Source: Verrucomicrobiota bacterium
Lineage (GTDB): Bacteria > Verrucomicrobiota > Lentisphaeria > JABSQK01 > JAJFLO01
Length of the DNA stretch: 45,228 bases
Direction: 5' to 3'
Assembly: GCA_021772615.1 (NCBI GenBank)
Contig: JAJFLQ010000090.1
Location: 1-45,228, forward strand
Of this stretch, positions 1 through 8,062 are shown piece after piece (within the stretch, counting starts at the first letter, position 1; each line of letters starts with the position of its first letter). The notes beneath the pieces were generated by a model. That model ran no database searches. It saw nothing but the letters and a program-made list of their open reading frames with translations, and was not told the origin of the DNA. A program made the translations under genes and the position numbers.

Positions 1-1
1 G

Positions 2-166
2 ATCTTGGATTTTCTCACTGGTTTTGTTGACGCAGACGGCAAAATGTCGTTGCCTGCGAACCAGGCGATCTATCTCTTCGAGTACAACGACAGCCAGAGC
101 AGCTCGGCCTGGGACCTGCAGGACACCGTGGTTCTTGTGACCTTGACCCCGGTCGACAACGGCTGA
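2..166 (+). CDS. C-terminal tail of an unknown protein (5' truncated by window edge)
   Basis: An open frame runs from the window edge to a TGA at 164-166 and encodes the last 54 residues of a protein. The tail contains DFLTGFVDADGK, then AIYLFEYND and VVLVTLTPVDNG at the end. It is rich in beta-prone and acidic residues, as is common in secreted beta-sandwich domains, but I do not recognise the family. A hairpin terminator follows 24 bases downstream, which supports this being the true end of a transcribed gene. Nothing can be said about function because the body of the protein lies outside the window. Confidence 0.6.
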   Translation: MLDFLTGFVDADGKMSLPANQAIYLFEYNDSQSSSAWDLQDTVVLVTLTPVDNG

Positions 167-190
167 TAACAGATCTACTCCCCCCCCCCA

Positions 191-233
191 GATCGGCCCG
201 GTATCCCAAGTGGGAGCCGGGCTGATCATTTTT
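191..233 (+). terminator. Rho-independent terminator after the left-edge gene
   Basis: GATCGGCCCGG at 191-201 pairs with CCGGGCTGATC at 217-227 (one G-T pair), with further pairing of TATCCC to GTGGGA around a tiny loop, followed by ATTTTT. This is a strong intrinsic terminator shape for the plus-strand gene ending at 166. It may also serve the minus-strand histidine kinase gene ending at 284, since the stem is symmetric and AAAA/TTTT runs lie at hand. A run of ten C residues (180-189) lies immediately upstream. Confidence 0.75.
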
Positions 234-283
234 AAAAGAGGGGAGTGCTCGAGGATGGAGTAGGGCGTTCCGAACGGGTGCGC

Positions 284-1405
284 TCAATCAATACCAATTG
301 GCAACATTACCCGAAACGTTGTGCCGCGTTCGGAATCAGTTTCCACAATAATCCGACCGTCGTGCTTCTCGATAATGTCCCGGCAGATGGCGAGACCGAG
401 TCCGGTACCTTCGCCCTGCCGCTTGGTCGTAAAAAAAGGATTAAAGATCTTGTCGAGCTTTTCCTTTTCGATACCAGCGCCGGTATCGGTAACGGTACAA
501 CGATAGTATTCGACTTCATCGTGCGTGCAGCGGTCCACGGAAATGCAAAGGTGTCTCTTCTCGGCCTTACGCATGGCATCACAGGCATTACTGAATAAGT
601 TCATCAATACCTGCTCCAACTGTATCACGCAGCCGACCAGCGGGTAAATGTGTTCCTTGTTGCGCCGCTTCACGATAATGTTGTGGCTCACAAGCTTATT
701 CATAATCATGAAAAGCGCATCGTCGATAAGATCGTTGATATCCGTTTTCTCTCGTATATCGGCTTGACGCCGCGAGAAATTTCGCAGGTGTGAAAGGAGT
801 TTCTGTATCTTCTCGATTGCCTTCTGCATCTGCTGCAGATACTCCGTCACCTCGCCGGCACTGGCGTCGACCAGGTACCTGGTGGCATCCTGAAGCAGCA
901 TCTCGGTATAGAGCTGAATGACCATGAGCGGATTATGTATATCGTGCACGACACAGGAGGCGAGTTGACCGATACCTGTAAGCCGCTCGGCATGCATGAG
1001 ATTCTCTCGCATCTCCTTGATTTCACGGATATCACGTAGAATTGAGAATGTTTTCAGAAACTCGCCGTTGGTGTCATAAACGCCGAATGACCGTATTTCA
1101 ACGGGAATAATCTTTCCGGACTTCGTTCGCAACAGGCTCTCGCGTACCGCCATGTCCCCGGTTTGCTTCAGGGTCTTAAAGCCCTTCTTGACCTGATTTT
1201 GGATCTCGGGAGCGTAAAGTTCGAAGATACTGAAACCGATCAACTCGTCGTGTGTGTATTCAAGAATCTCGGATGCGCGCTTGTTGGTATAGACGATCCG
1301 TCCGTCTTTATCGACCGAGTGAATAATGTCGGGCAGACTATTCAACAGCGGTTCAACCATATTATCAATGGAAAACCCTTTTGTTCTGGGCTTTGAATCG
1401 CTCAT
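284..1405 (-). CDS. Soluble PAS-domain sensor histidine kinase
   Basis: A 373-residue protein with no membrane segment or signal peptide, so the sensor is cytoplasmic. A PAS domain covers about residues 18-130 (LPDIIHSVDKDGRIVYTN at its start). The dimerisation/phosphoacceptor helix has VVHDIHNPL, with His154 as the likely autophosphorylation site. The HATPase module follows with an N-box (QVLMNLFSNACDA, about 265-277), a G1 box DTGAG (307-311) and a G2 box GTGLGL (333-338). All catalytic boxes look intact. No response regulator is adjacent, so it is an orphan kinase here; the nearest regulators are at 35320 and 40070. The start ATG at 1405 has only a weak ribosome site. The family assignment is sure, but the signal sensed is unknown. 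Confidence 0.93.
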   Translation of the reverse strand: MSDSKPRTKGFSIDNMVEPLLNSLPDIIHSVDKDGRIVYTNKRASEILEYTHDELIGFSIFELYAPEIQNQVKKGFKTLKQTGDMAVRESLLRTKSGKIIPVEIRSFGVYDTNGEFLKTFSILRDIREIKEMRENLMHAERLTGIGQLASCVVHDIHNPLMVIQLYTEMLLQDATRYLVDASAGEVTEYLQQMQKAIEKIQKLLSHLRNFSRRQADIREKTDINDLIDDALFMIMNKLVSHNIIVKRRNKEHIYPLVGCVIQLEQVLMNLFSNACDAMRKAEKRHLCISVDRCTHDEVEYYRCTVTDTGAGIEKEKLDKIFNPFFTTKRQGEGTGLGLAICRDIIEKHDGRIIVETDSERGTTFRVMLPIGID

Positions 1406-1630
1406 CTAGCTTCCCGAAGTATAGGTGGATAACAGATCGGACCTTTTCACCGGCCGGCGGTGGCGTGAGTCATGTTGCCACGTGGTGGAAAGGCGTTGGG
1501 CGCGTAGCAAATTAAATCTGAAGACAAATAATCTACCTGAATCCGATTGCGAAGTCAGGATGTCAGTCTAATATATCCTGTACTGCGTAAAAGCAAATTA
1601 TAAATCTTTGCGAATTAAGAGGAAAGTTTA

Positions 1631-2314
1631 TTGAAGCTCTCTGTTATCATGCCGGTTTACAACGAGGTGGACACGGTACTCAAGGTGGTGGATCAGGTCG
1701 ACGCTGTCGACATCGAGAAGGAAATCATAATCGTCAATGACTGTTCGTCGGACGGTACCCGCGAAAAACTGGAGACACTGAGGGACCGGAAACACATCAA
1801 GGTCGTGCATCACGAACGGAATCAGGGCAAAGGCGCTGCGATCCGTACCGCTCAGGCGTTACTAACCGGTGATGTGGTCATCATACAGGATGCGGATCTC
1901 GAATATTCGCCTACCGAGTACCCAAAGCTGCTGCTGCCGATTGCACAGGACCGCGCTGATGTCGTTTTCGGCAGCCGTTATTCCGGTACCGAAATTCTTG
2001 TCGATTCTTTTTGGCACTATCTTGGAAACAAGATTCTGACAACGTTTTCCAACGTGGTCTCCAATATCCATCTTACGGATATGGAAACGTGTTATAAGAT
2101 GATCAAGGTGCCGTTATTCAAAGAGTTGGAGATAGAGTGCAACTGTTTTGGCTTCGAGCCCGAGATTACGGCGAAGCTTGCAAAGAAACAATGCCGAATC
2201 TTCGAAGTGCCGATCAGCTACCAGGCCCGACGGTTCGATGAAGGCAAGAAAATCGGCTGGGTGGATGGTGTCAAGGCGTTCTATTACATTCTGAAATACA
2301 ACCTGATGCGTTAG
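1631..2314 (+). CDS. Family 2 glycosyltransferase (dolichol-phosphate-mannose-synthase-like)
   Basis: A 227-residue single-domain GT-A glycosyltransferase. The N-terminus MKLSVIMPVYNEVDTV is the classic GT2 nucleotide-sugar fold start. The metal/donor motif is QDADLEYSP (about residues 85-93), and FGSRY and CYKMIKV match the polyprenyl-phosphate mannosyl/glucosyltransferase subgroup. It lacks the C-terminal membrane helices of the larger members. The start is TTG at 1631, chosen because the fold begins there and AGAGGAAAG lies 5-13 bases upstream. It probably transfers a sugar to a lipid carrier or to an envelope glycan; the acceptor cannot be told from sequence. It stands alone, followed by tRNA-Leu. 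Confidence 0.9.
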   Translation: MKLSVIMPVYNEVDTVLKVVDQVDAVDIEKEIIIVNDCSSDGTREKLETLRDRKHIKVVHHERNQGKGAAIRTAQALLTGDVVIIQDADLEYSPTEYPKLLLPIAQDRADVVFGSRYSGTEILVDSFWHYLGNKILTTFSNVVSNIHLTDMETCYKMIKVPLFKELEIECNCFGFEPEITAKLAKKQCRIFEVPISYQARRFDEGKKIGWVDGVKAFYYILKYNLMR

Positions 2315-2359
2315 CAGCCTGTCGGCCTGTCCGAATCGCGGTTGGCGTCAGACAGTTGT

Positions 2360-2442
2360 GCCCGGGTGGCGGAATGGCAGACGCAACGGACTTAAAATCC
2401 GTTGACCGCAAGGTCGTGAGGGTTCGAGTCCCTCCCCGGGTA
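2360..2442 (+). tRNA. trnL: tRNA-Leu (anticodon TAA)
   Basis: An 83-base class II tRNA. The acceptor stem is GCCCGGG/CCCGGGT (first pair G-T) with discriminator A. The anticodon stem ACGGA/TCCGT encloses loop CTTAAAA, giving anticodon TAA, which reads UUA. The long variable arm TGACCGCAAGGTCG and T-arm GAGGG-TTCGAGT-CCCTC fit a leucine tRNA. No CCA is encoded. I looked for an integrase or a repeat of the tRNA 3' end nearby and saw none. Confidence 0.96.
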
Positions 2443-2499
2443 TTCTGTTTGACCGCAAGTAGGCCTCAGGCTGTGTCACATGGCATCGTGCGTCCCGGC

Positions 2500-2772
2500 C
2501 TATTCCCCGGGAATTATGATGTCCGCGAGTAGCGACATGGAAACGACTTTGTCACGATTGATGCACACCGTCTTTCGAACCGGAGCAAAGCCGTTTTCCG
2601 CGCATTCGATGATGTATTCTTCCACAGAGATGCGGATCGTCGTCTCATCGTAAATCGTGACATGCTCCAGCACCAGCGACCTGGTATCCTGCAACGCGGT
2701 CAAGCGTCCAATGAATGTGAGTCCCGTTTCAGTGTCGACAACAACGTTCTGATTGAGAAAATCCGGTATCAT
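2500..2772 (-). CDS. Small LSm/Sm-like fold protein
   Basis: A 90-residue protein beginning MIPDFLNQNVVVDTETG and ending SLLADIIIPGE. The pattern of a short N-terminal helix, VVVDT, then FIGRLTAL, then LVLEHVTIYD, then INRDKVVSMSLLADI resembles the two-part Sm motif of LSm-like bacterial proteins. I recall similar uncharacterised proteins in planctomycete-like genomes (memory, not searched). The frame stays open upstream to an ATG at 2922, adding 50 low-complexity residues and overlapping the divergent tsaE start by 14 bases. I prefer the ATG at 2772 because the domain begins there, although neither start has a clear ribosome site. RNA binding is inference from the fold, and function is unknown. 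Confidence 0.72.
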   Translation of the reverse strand: MIPDFLNQNVVVDTETGLTFIGRLTALQDTRSLVLEHVTIYDETTIRISVEEYIIECAENGFAPVRKTVCINRDKVVSMSLLADIIIPGE

Positions 2773-2908
2773 ATGTTGGCTATGGTCGCGTTCCGCTAAT
2801 GCCGGCTGCGTAGAGGGTGGGTGTAACGTGGAAATCCGGGTCCTCTGGCCCGCATTATGTATTGATGACGGAATGTACGATTGCAGGTAAAAATTCGCAA
2901 GGCGCTCC

Positions 2909-3343
2909 ATGGTTTCAATCAATCCTGAATCTACTGAAACCTTTGGTTTTCAATTGGGTCAAAAACTGAACGGCGGCGATATCGTTGCCCTGCATGGCGA
3001 CCTCGGAAGCGGAAAAACGGTGTTGGCACGTGGCATTGCCCGAGGTCTCGGGGTGACCGAACCGGTTGCGAGCCCTACCTATACCATCGTACAGGAATAC
3101 ACCGGTCGGCAGTGGGCTCTGTATCATATCGATATGTATCGCATCGATACGGTGGAAGCCGCGGAAGCCTTTGGTTTGGAGTATTACCTCTCGGATCAGT
3201 CCGCAATTGTCGTTGTAGAGTGGGCCGAACGCATTGCACCGTTGCTTGCGGACGAAAACGTGATTCGGGTTTACTTGTCCCATGTGGAGCAGGACGTTCG
3301 AAAGATTGAGATGGTAACGATACCCGCGTCAGGCGCTGAATGA
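2909..3343 (+). CDS. tsaE: tRNA threonylcarbamoyladenosine (t6A) biosynthesis ATPase TsaE
   Basis: A 144-residue protein of usual TsaE length. It has the P-loop GDLGSGKT (30-37, Lys36), the family block SPTYTIVQEY (about 55-64), YHIDMYRI (about 72-79) and VVVEWAERI (about 101-109). TsaE is the ATPase partner of TsaB-TsaD in making t6A37 on tRNAs that read ANN codons. The frequent neighbours tsaB and rimI are absent here; downstream is a STAS-domain gene. Its 5' end lies head-to-head with the LSm-like gene. Confidence 0.95.
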   Translation: MVSINPESTETFGFQLGQKLNGGDIVALHGDLGSGKTVLARGIARGLGVTEPVASPTYTIVQEYTGRQWALYHIDMYRIDTVEAAEAFGLEYYLSDQSAIVVVEWAERIAPLLADENVIRVYLSHVEQDVRKIEMVTIPASGAE

Positions 3344-3491
3344 CACGGTGAAATCGAGGATTCCCACGTGCATTCGATATGCAACAGAGTATAGTACGCG
3401 CTCTGATTTTTTTATTGCGGAGTGGCTGCGCCATCGCGAGACGTAATGCGGCAGGTCGCGGACTCGATGAGTTACCCGGGTAGTTGGGCTG

Positions 3492-4013
3492 ATGAGTGAA
3501 TCACAAATTACGGTCGCGATCGCAGACGATATCGCACTGATTCGGCTGATCGGGCGTGGTACGCACGAACACAGTCAGAATTTACGTGACTTTTGCCTCG
3601 AAATTGTCGATTCCGAGGTAAAGAAGATCGTAATGGATTTGTCCGAATGTGCGACAATGGACAGTACATTTATGGGGGTCCTGGCCATGATCGGACTGCG
3701 GATGAGGGCGACGAAACGGCCATTCGAGATTATCAATGCTGACGCGCCGCGGCGAAATCTGCTGACAACACTCGGAATCGACAAGCTGTTTTCGTTTTCG
3801 ACTCCAGAGGCCGACGATCCGGTATGGGCGTCGTTGTGCTGTGGTGCCGGTGACCCGAAGGTTGTTAAAGCCGGCGGTGACAAAATGGAAAGGGCTCAAA
3901 CGATGCTGGAGTCTCACGAAGCCCTTATGAAGATAGACAGAAGCAACATACCAAAATTCAAAGACGTGGTACAGTTTTTGAAGGAAGACATCAAATCAAT
4001 CAATTCAAAATGA
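3492..4013 (+). CDS. STAS-domain protein (anti-sigma-factor antagonist type)
   Basis: A 173-residue protein whose first ~105 residues form a STAS domain: LIRLIGRGTHEHSQN, KKIVMDLSECATMDSTFMG and LLTTLGIDKLFSF. Ser58 in DSTFMG occupies the position phosphorylated in SpoIIAA-like antagonists. This suggests a partner-switching pathway with an anti-sigma kinase, none of which is visible nearby. The C-terminal 65 residues are a predicted helical tail (MERAQTMLESHEALMKI) not found in minimal SpoIIAA proteins. The start ATG at 3492 lacks a strong ribosome site. The family call is firm and the partner is unknown. Confidence 0.9.
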   Translation: MSESQITVAIADDIALIRLIGRGTHEHSQNLRDFCLEIVDSEVKKIVMDLSECATMDSTFMGVLAMIGLRMRATKRPFEIINADAPRRNLLTTLGIDKLFSFSTPEADDPVWASLCCGAGDPKVVKAGGDKMERAQTMLESHEALMKIDRSNIPKFKDVVQFLKEDIKSINSK

Positions 4014-4117
4014 TCGTCGGCTGCGGGCGGGTGGTAAACGCCGGTGGCGATGTGCGGTCGCGGTAACCAGATATAATGCACAATTCGTTAAGCTTAAATG
4101 TGAGGAGACCAGGTATT

Positions 4118-4759
4118 ATGAAGCAATCAACACTGGCAGTTTTGATTATTCTGTTCCAATTTTTCAATGCGTCGATCGATGGCTATGCCGGTGATTTAAA
4201 GATCGCCTACGTCGACATGGAAATCGTTTTCCAGGGATATTATAAGACGATCAAGGCGGATCAGGAGATTAAGCAGCAAACAGAGATTTATCGTGAATAC
4301 GCGATGAATCAGGAGAAAGAACGCGACGTGCTGGAACAATCGTTCAATAAATTGCGCGATGCGTCGCAGAATATCGCATTGAGTGAAGATGTTCGTGAGC
4401 AGAAACGAACCGAAGCGCAAAAGAAGTTCATGATGCTTCAGGAACAATCCCAGGTAATTCAGGATTATCAGAAAGAAAAACGTCAGAGCCTGCGCAAGCA
4501 ATACGAAGAACAACGCAATAAGATCGTGAAAGAAATCATCGATGTCGTCAGTGACTTTGCCGAGGCGGACAACTATGACTTGATCATCGATCACTCAGGC
4601 AACACGCTCAATGGTATTCCGGTATTCGTGTACTTCCGGACCGAGAATGACATCACCGAGAAAGTTCTGACAATGGTCAACGAAGGCCACGAGCACGAAT
4701 TGCAAACACCGCGCTCACCGGTGATGCCACCACCAGCCGCTGAAACACCTGCAGAATAA
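4118..4759 (+). CDS. OmpH/Skp-family periplasmic chaperone
   Basis: A 213-residue protein from the ATG at 4118, which has GAGGAG 10 bases upstream. An in-frame ATG at 4076 adds 14 unlikely residues. The N-terminus MKQSTLAVLIILFQFFNA is a signal peptide with probable cleavage near GYA-GD. Mature residues show LKIAYVDMEIVFQGYYK, typical of OmpH, followed by a long charged coiled-coil (about 50-140) and a return strand YDLIIDHSGN. Skp-type trimers carry unfolded outer-membrane proteins across the periplasm. The C-terminus ends in a short Pro-rich tail. It lies next to lpxD as in proteobacteria, but in the opposite orientation. Confidence 0.88.
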   Translation: MKQSTLAVLIILFQFFNASIDGYAGDLKIAYVDMEIVFQGYYKTIKADQEIKQQTEIYREYAMNQEKERDVLEQSFNKLRDASQNIALSEDVREQKRTEAQKKFMMLQEQSQVIQDYQKEKRQSLRKQYEEQRNKIVKEIIDVVSDFAEADNYDLIIDHSGNTLNGIPVFVYFRTENDITEKVLTMVNEGHEHELQTPRSPVMPPPAAETPAE

Positions 4760-5119
4760 CGTAAGTGTGGGTGTTCAAAAATGTGGCCGCTGTGCCATAA
4801 CTGCGCGATTAGCAAGTAGCATAGGCATCCTGCCTGTGTAAGTGTAATGCGCGACAAGGTTGCTAGAGCCTGCTCGAACAAGGGTTCCAAATCACAAGCA
4901 TCAAATGACAAATAAACCACAATCCAAAATTGCAGAAATTGGCAATTCTGAACACCGTTTGTATCAATGTACGTAACGTTTGGTACGTTGGACTGATTTT
5001 ATTTCCGGATTTATTTGGGATTTGGAATGTCCCCCAATCGGACCTCCTCGAACGGGGTCTCGCTCCAGGATGGCTGTGCTATCCCAACTGCGGTCACAGT
5101 TCGAACATGCACGCGTGAC
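4760..5119. other. Intergenic region between convergent ompH-like gene and lpxD
   Basis: About 360 bases between the convergent 3' ends of the OmpH-like gene and lpxD. Short open frames exist, the longest running into the lpxD antisense, but they have no ribosome site and no recognisable protein content. The stretch 4960-5040 is more AT-rich than its neighbours. I see no tRNA, clear terminator or repeat. Confidence 0.5.
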
Positions 5120-6151
5120 TCAGGTGATCAGATCGCTCCCGGGCTGCTTCAAGGCGCGTAGAAGTCCCGGGATTCTCGGCAATGCGGCCCAAATCTTCAT
5201 TGTTTCTTTGGCGTCACGCGCCGGAATGCCCGCGACGCATTGGCCGGATGCGACATCCTTGAACACCTGCGCCCCGCCGCTTATCATCGCCCCGTCACCA
5301 ACGGTCATGTGATCACGAACACCCGCTTTTCCGCCGATCATCACGCCGTCACCGATTGTTGTCGTCCCGCCAATGGCCACCATGCCCGAAATCACACAGT
5401 GGCGACCGATCCTGCAATTGTGCCCTATCTGCACAAGATTATCAATCTTGGTGCCGTGACCGATGGTTGTTGCACTGAACTTGCCGCGATCAATGCAGGT
5501 CCCTGCACCGAGCTCGACGTCATGGCCGATACACACGGTGCCGATATGCGGGATCTTTACCCATTCGCCGGTATCCGCAACGCGACGAAAACCGAATCCA
5601 TCTGCGCCAATGTTCACGTTGGCGTGGATAATGCACCGATCGCCGACCTCGCATCGCGGCCCGATCCAAGCCCCCGGCCAGAGCACCGATCCCGCACCGA
5701 CCACAGCATGATCCATCACAGTAACGTTCGCATAGAGAATGCAGTCGGCGTCCACACGAACGTGCGCCCCGACCACACAACCTGGCCCAATGGACGCGGT
5801 TTTCGCAATTTTCGCAGTTGGGTCCACGTGCGCCCCGGCGTGAACGCCCTGGTCGATCTGCGGTCGCGACGGCTCGAATAAAGCGAGCGCCGCGGCCATG
5901 GCGAGATCAGCATTGTCTACCCGAATCACGGCCGTGCCGGTGCGACTTTGCAGCGTAATGTCGCGTGAAACCACGGCGGCGGTCGCGCGGGACGCGGACC
6001 ATTGCCGGGCGTAGACCTGCGTGCCGACGAACGTCATCTGCCCGGGTTCGGCAAGGTCGATTTGCTCCAGGCCGGTGATGACCAGCGTGTCGTCGCCGTC
6101 GACGGTACCCGAGATCGCTTCGGCAATGTGTTTGATTGTATGCGCTGTCAT
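5120..6151 (-). CDS. lpxD: UDP-3-O-acylglucosamine N-acyltransferase LpxD
   Basis: A 343-residue protein, close to the 341 of E. coli LpxD. It adds the second acyl chain, to nitrogen, in the third step of lipid A synthesis. The N-terminal uridine-binding domain (about 1-95) has LVITGLEQIDLAEPGQMTF. From about 100 to 320 it is a left-handed beta-helix of hexapeptide repeats. The family-specific block HANVNIGADGFGF (176-188) is present, and DNLVQIGHN supplies His244 as counterpart of E. coli catalytic His239. The start is the ATG at 6151: it overlaps the upstream HAD stop as ATGA and places the N-terminus like other LpxDs. Longer in-frame starts would overlap the HAD gene. Confidence 0.95.
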   Translation of the reverse strand: MTAHTIKHIAEAISGTVDGDDTLVITGLEQIDLAEPGQMTFVGTQVYARQWSASRATAAVVSRDITLQSRTGTAVIRVDNADLAMAAALALFEPSRPQIDQGVHAGAHVDPTAKIAKTASIGPGCVVGAHVRVDADCILYANVTVMDHAVVGAGSVLWPGAWIGPRCEVGDRCIIHANVNIGADGFGFRRVADTGEWVKIPHIGTVCIGHDVELGAGTCIDRGKFSATTIGHGTKIDNLVQIGHNCRIGRHCVISGMVAIGGTTTIGDGVMIGGKAGVRDHMTVGDGAMISGGAQVFKDVASGQCVAGIPARDAKETMKIWAALPRIPGLLRALKQPGSDLIT

Positions 6152-6807
6152 TCGAATGCCATTATCGTCCATTGTCGTTGTTCGGCGTGTGCCCGCAGCT
6201 CGGGGCCGGGATTGACCGCCACCGGGTAACCCACAGCCTCCAGGACAGGAATATCGACGACGCTGTCGCCGAAGTACCGACATGCCGCGAGCGTTGTGTC
6301 GTAGCGCTCACACAGCGTTTGCATATACGATACCTTGCCTGCACCACCGCAATACTCTCCCACAATACGGCCGGTAAATCGACCATCCACGATCTCAAGT
6401 TCGGTTGCGAATCTGTGTTGAAAATCCAGCGCTTTCGCAACCGGTTCGGCAAGGACGCCGTTGGTAGCCGTGATCATGCAGGTCGTCGCTCCCGATTGGT
6501 GAAGGTCGGCAATCATGCGACGCGCATCCGCATAGATCGTCTGGCGCACAACCTCATCAAAATGTGCGTCTGCAAGGTCCTGCATTTCCCGTATGGATTT
6601 GCCGGCAAATTCAGTGAGTTGAAAGCGAATAAAAGCGTCCTGATCCAACGTGCCGGCGGCATATTGCTCCCAGAAGTATGCGGCCTGTTCGCGGACCGCG
6701 TCGGTGGCGAGATTGCGGGAGATTAGGAACGATTTCCATGACACATCGCAATCGTTGTCGATCACTGTATGATCCATGTCCCAGAAGTGAATTTTTATCT
6801 CTGACAT
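6148..6807 (-). CDS. HAD-family (IB subclass) phosphatase
   Basis: A 219-residue protein from MSEIKIHFWDMDHT; an ATG 15 bases upstream at 6822 is also possible. Motif I DMDHT gives nucleophile Asp10 and acid/base Asp12. Motif II is MITATNGVL, the motif III Lys lies in GAGKVSYM, and motif IV is GDSVVDIPVL. The layout matches the SerB/CicA-like HAD-IB group, which hydrolyse small phosphomonoesters. A helical cap lies between motifs I and II (about 20-90). It is translationally coupled to lpxD by an ATGA overlap, so an envelope-related phosphatase is conceivable, but the substrate is unknown. Confidence 0.9.
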   Translation of the reverse strand: MSEIKIHFWDMDHTVIDNDCDVSWKSFLISRNLATDAVREQAAYFWEQYAAGTLDQDAFIRFQLTEFAGKSIREMQDLADAHFDEVVRQTIYADARRMIADLHQSGATTCMITATNGVLAEPVAKALDFQHRFATELEIVDGRFTGRIVGEYCGGAGKVSYMQTLCERYDTTLAACRYFGDSVVDIPVLEAVGYPVAVNPGPELRAHAEQRQWTIMAFE

Positions 6808-6865
6808 TGCAAACTTTGACAAATGCGGCTGTTGCCGCGGCTGAAAAGAGAGTTAGTGTAGCCGC

Positions 6866-7213
6866 ATGGACTGCGCGTTGATCTACATTACCACATCCGA
6901 CCGTCCCGAAGCAATACGGATTGGTAAAATTTTAGTGGAAGAACGTCTCGCGGCGTGCGTAAACGTGATCGATTCAATGGTATCGATCTATCGCTGGCAA
7001 GGGGAGATGTGTGAGGACGCCGAAGCGGTGCTGCTCGCGAAAACCAGCCGGGGCAGGGTAGACGCGCTGGTTGCGCGCGTCGCGGCATTGCACAGCTACG
7101 AATGCCCCTGCATCGTGACATTGCCGATTGCATCGGGAAATCCCCCATTTCTCAACTGGATTCTGGAACAAACCCATAGCAGGAACGAGGACCATGATAT
7201 TCGAACAGATTAA
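6866..7213 (+). CDS. cutA: CutA1 family protein
   Basis: A 115-residue protein with the CutA trimer fold: IYITTSDRPEAIRIGKILVEERLAAC (read here in two parts, IYITTSDRP and ILVEERLAACVN), then SIYRWQGEM and EAVLLAKTS, and CPCIVTLPI near the end. CutA1 proteins have been linked to divalent-cation tolerance, but their biochemical role is still unclear. The gene overlaps the downstream MBL-fold gene by 20 bases. It is divergent from the HAD-lpxD pair, with 58 bases between. Confidence 0.93.
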   Translation: MDCALIYITTSDRPEAIRIGKILVEERLAACVNVIDSMVSIYRWQGEMCEDAEAVLLAKTSRGRVDALVARVAALHSYECPCIVTLPIASGNPPFLNWILEQTHSRNEDHDIRTD

Positions 7214-7838
7214 GATCGGCGGTGATCGAAATTTTGCCTACCTCATCGGCGACGACAGCACCCGCGAGGGAGCAGTCGTCGATCCCGGCTACAATCAGGA
7301 CGTGGTGTTTGATCGTATAGACGCCCTCAAACTCAAGATTCTTTATACTATCAATACCCATTCGCACCACGACCATGTCGGCGGAAATACGGTAATGAAA
7401 GAACGACTCGGCGCACAACTTGTTGCACACCGCAGTGTCGGTGAGGGGGCGGCCGATATACTTGTCGACGACGGCAGCTCGCTCGCACTCGGTGACATAC
7501 GTATCACATTTCTGCATACGCCCGGCCACTCAGGCGACAGCATCTGCATCCTGGCGGGACAAAAGGTGATCACCGGCGACACGTTGTTTGTCGGGAAGAT
7601 AGGTGGCGCCAACGGTCACGCTGCGGCGGAATTGCAGTATCGAAGTTTACACGATAAGCTCATGACGCTTGCCGACGATATCGAGGTATATCCTGGCCAC
7701 GACGTCGGCGTGACGCCATCGTCGACGATCGGTCAAGAACGCCGCACAAATCCGTTTATCACACAGCCGACGCTACAGGACTTCATTTACCTCAAGGAAC
7801 ACTGGGCCGAGTACAAGGCCAAGCACGGTATCAAGTGA
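7194..7838 (+). CDS. MBL-fold metallohydrolase (glyoxalase II / persulfide dioxygenase-like)
   Basis: A 214-residue metallo-beta-lactamase-fold enzyme. The metal motif THSHHDH (His56, His58, Asp60, His61) is intact, followed by HTPGHSGDS, TGDTLFVGKIGG and YPGHDVG, which supply the remaining ligands. ERRTNPFI near the end is frequent in glyoxalase-II-like and persulfide-dioxygenase-like members. The start at ATG 7194 is favoured by AGGAACGAGG just upstream; longer frames would run deep into cutA. Likely activity is thioester or persulfide hydrolysis/oxidation, and the substrate is not decided by sequence. Confidence 0.88.
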   Translation: MIFEQIKIGGDRNFAYLIGDDSTREGAVVDPGYNQDVVFDRIDALKLKILYTINTHSHHDHVGGNTVMKERLGAQLVAHRSVGEGAADILVDDGSSLALGDIRITFLHTPGHSGDSICILAGQKVITGDTLFVGKIGGANGHAAAELQYRSLHDKLMTLADDIEVYPGHDVGVTPSSTIGQERRTNPFITQPTLQDFIYLKEHWAEYKAKHGIK

Positions 7839-8062
7839 TGCATCGCGGTGGTGTGTAGATTTACCTTGGTGTTCCGAATTTCGTTAAGCGGAATTGTGCT
7901 TACTAACCGCCATGAACACACTACAGAATTTGTGAACACGTGCATTCGTTTTCGTTGCGTATCGCGGCTTACAACTTGGATGTTTATCTTATCCGCAAGC
8001 CGGCGCGTTCGCAGCCGCCGCAGCCGCGGGATGTGCCGTAAACGGAAATCAGAAAGTTTTTT

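Noticed and set aside
2360..2442. tRNA-Leu as an attachment site for an integrated element
   Set aside because: No integrase, no repeat of the tRNA 3' end and no phage or ICE genes follow; both neighbours are housekeeping-type genes.
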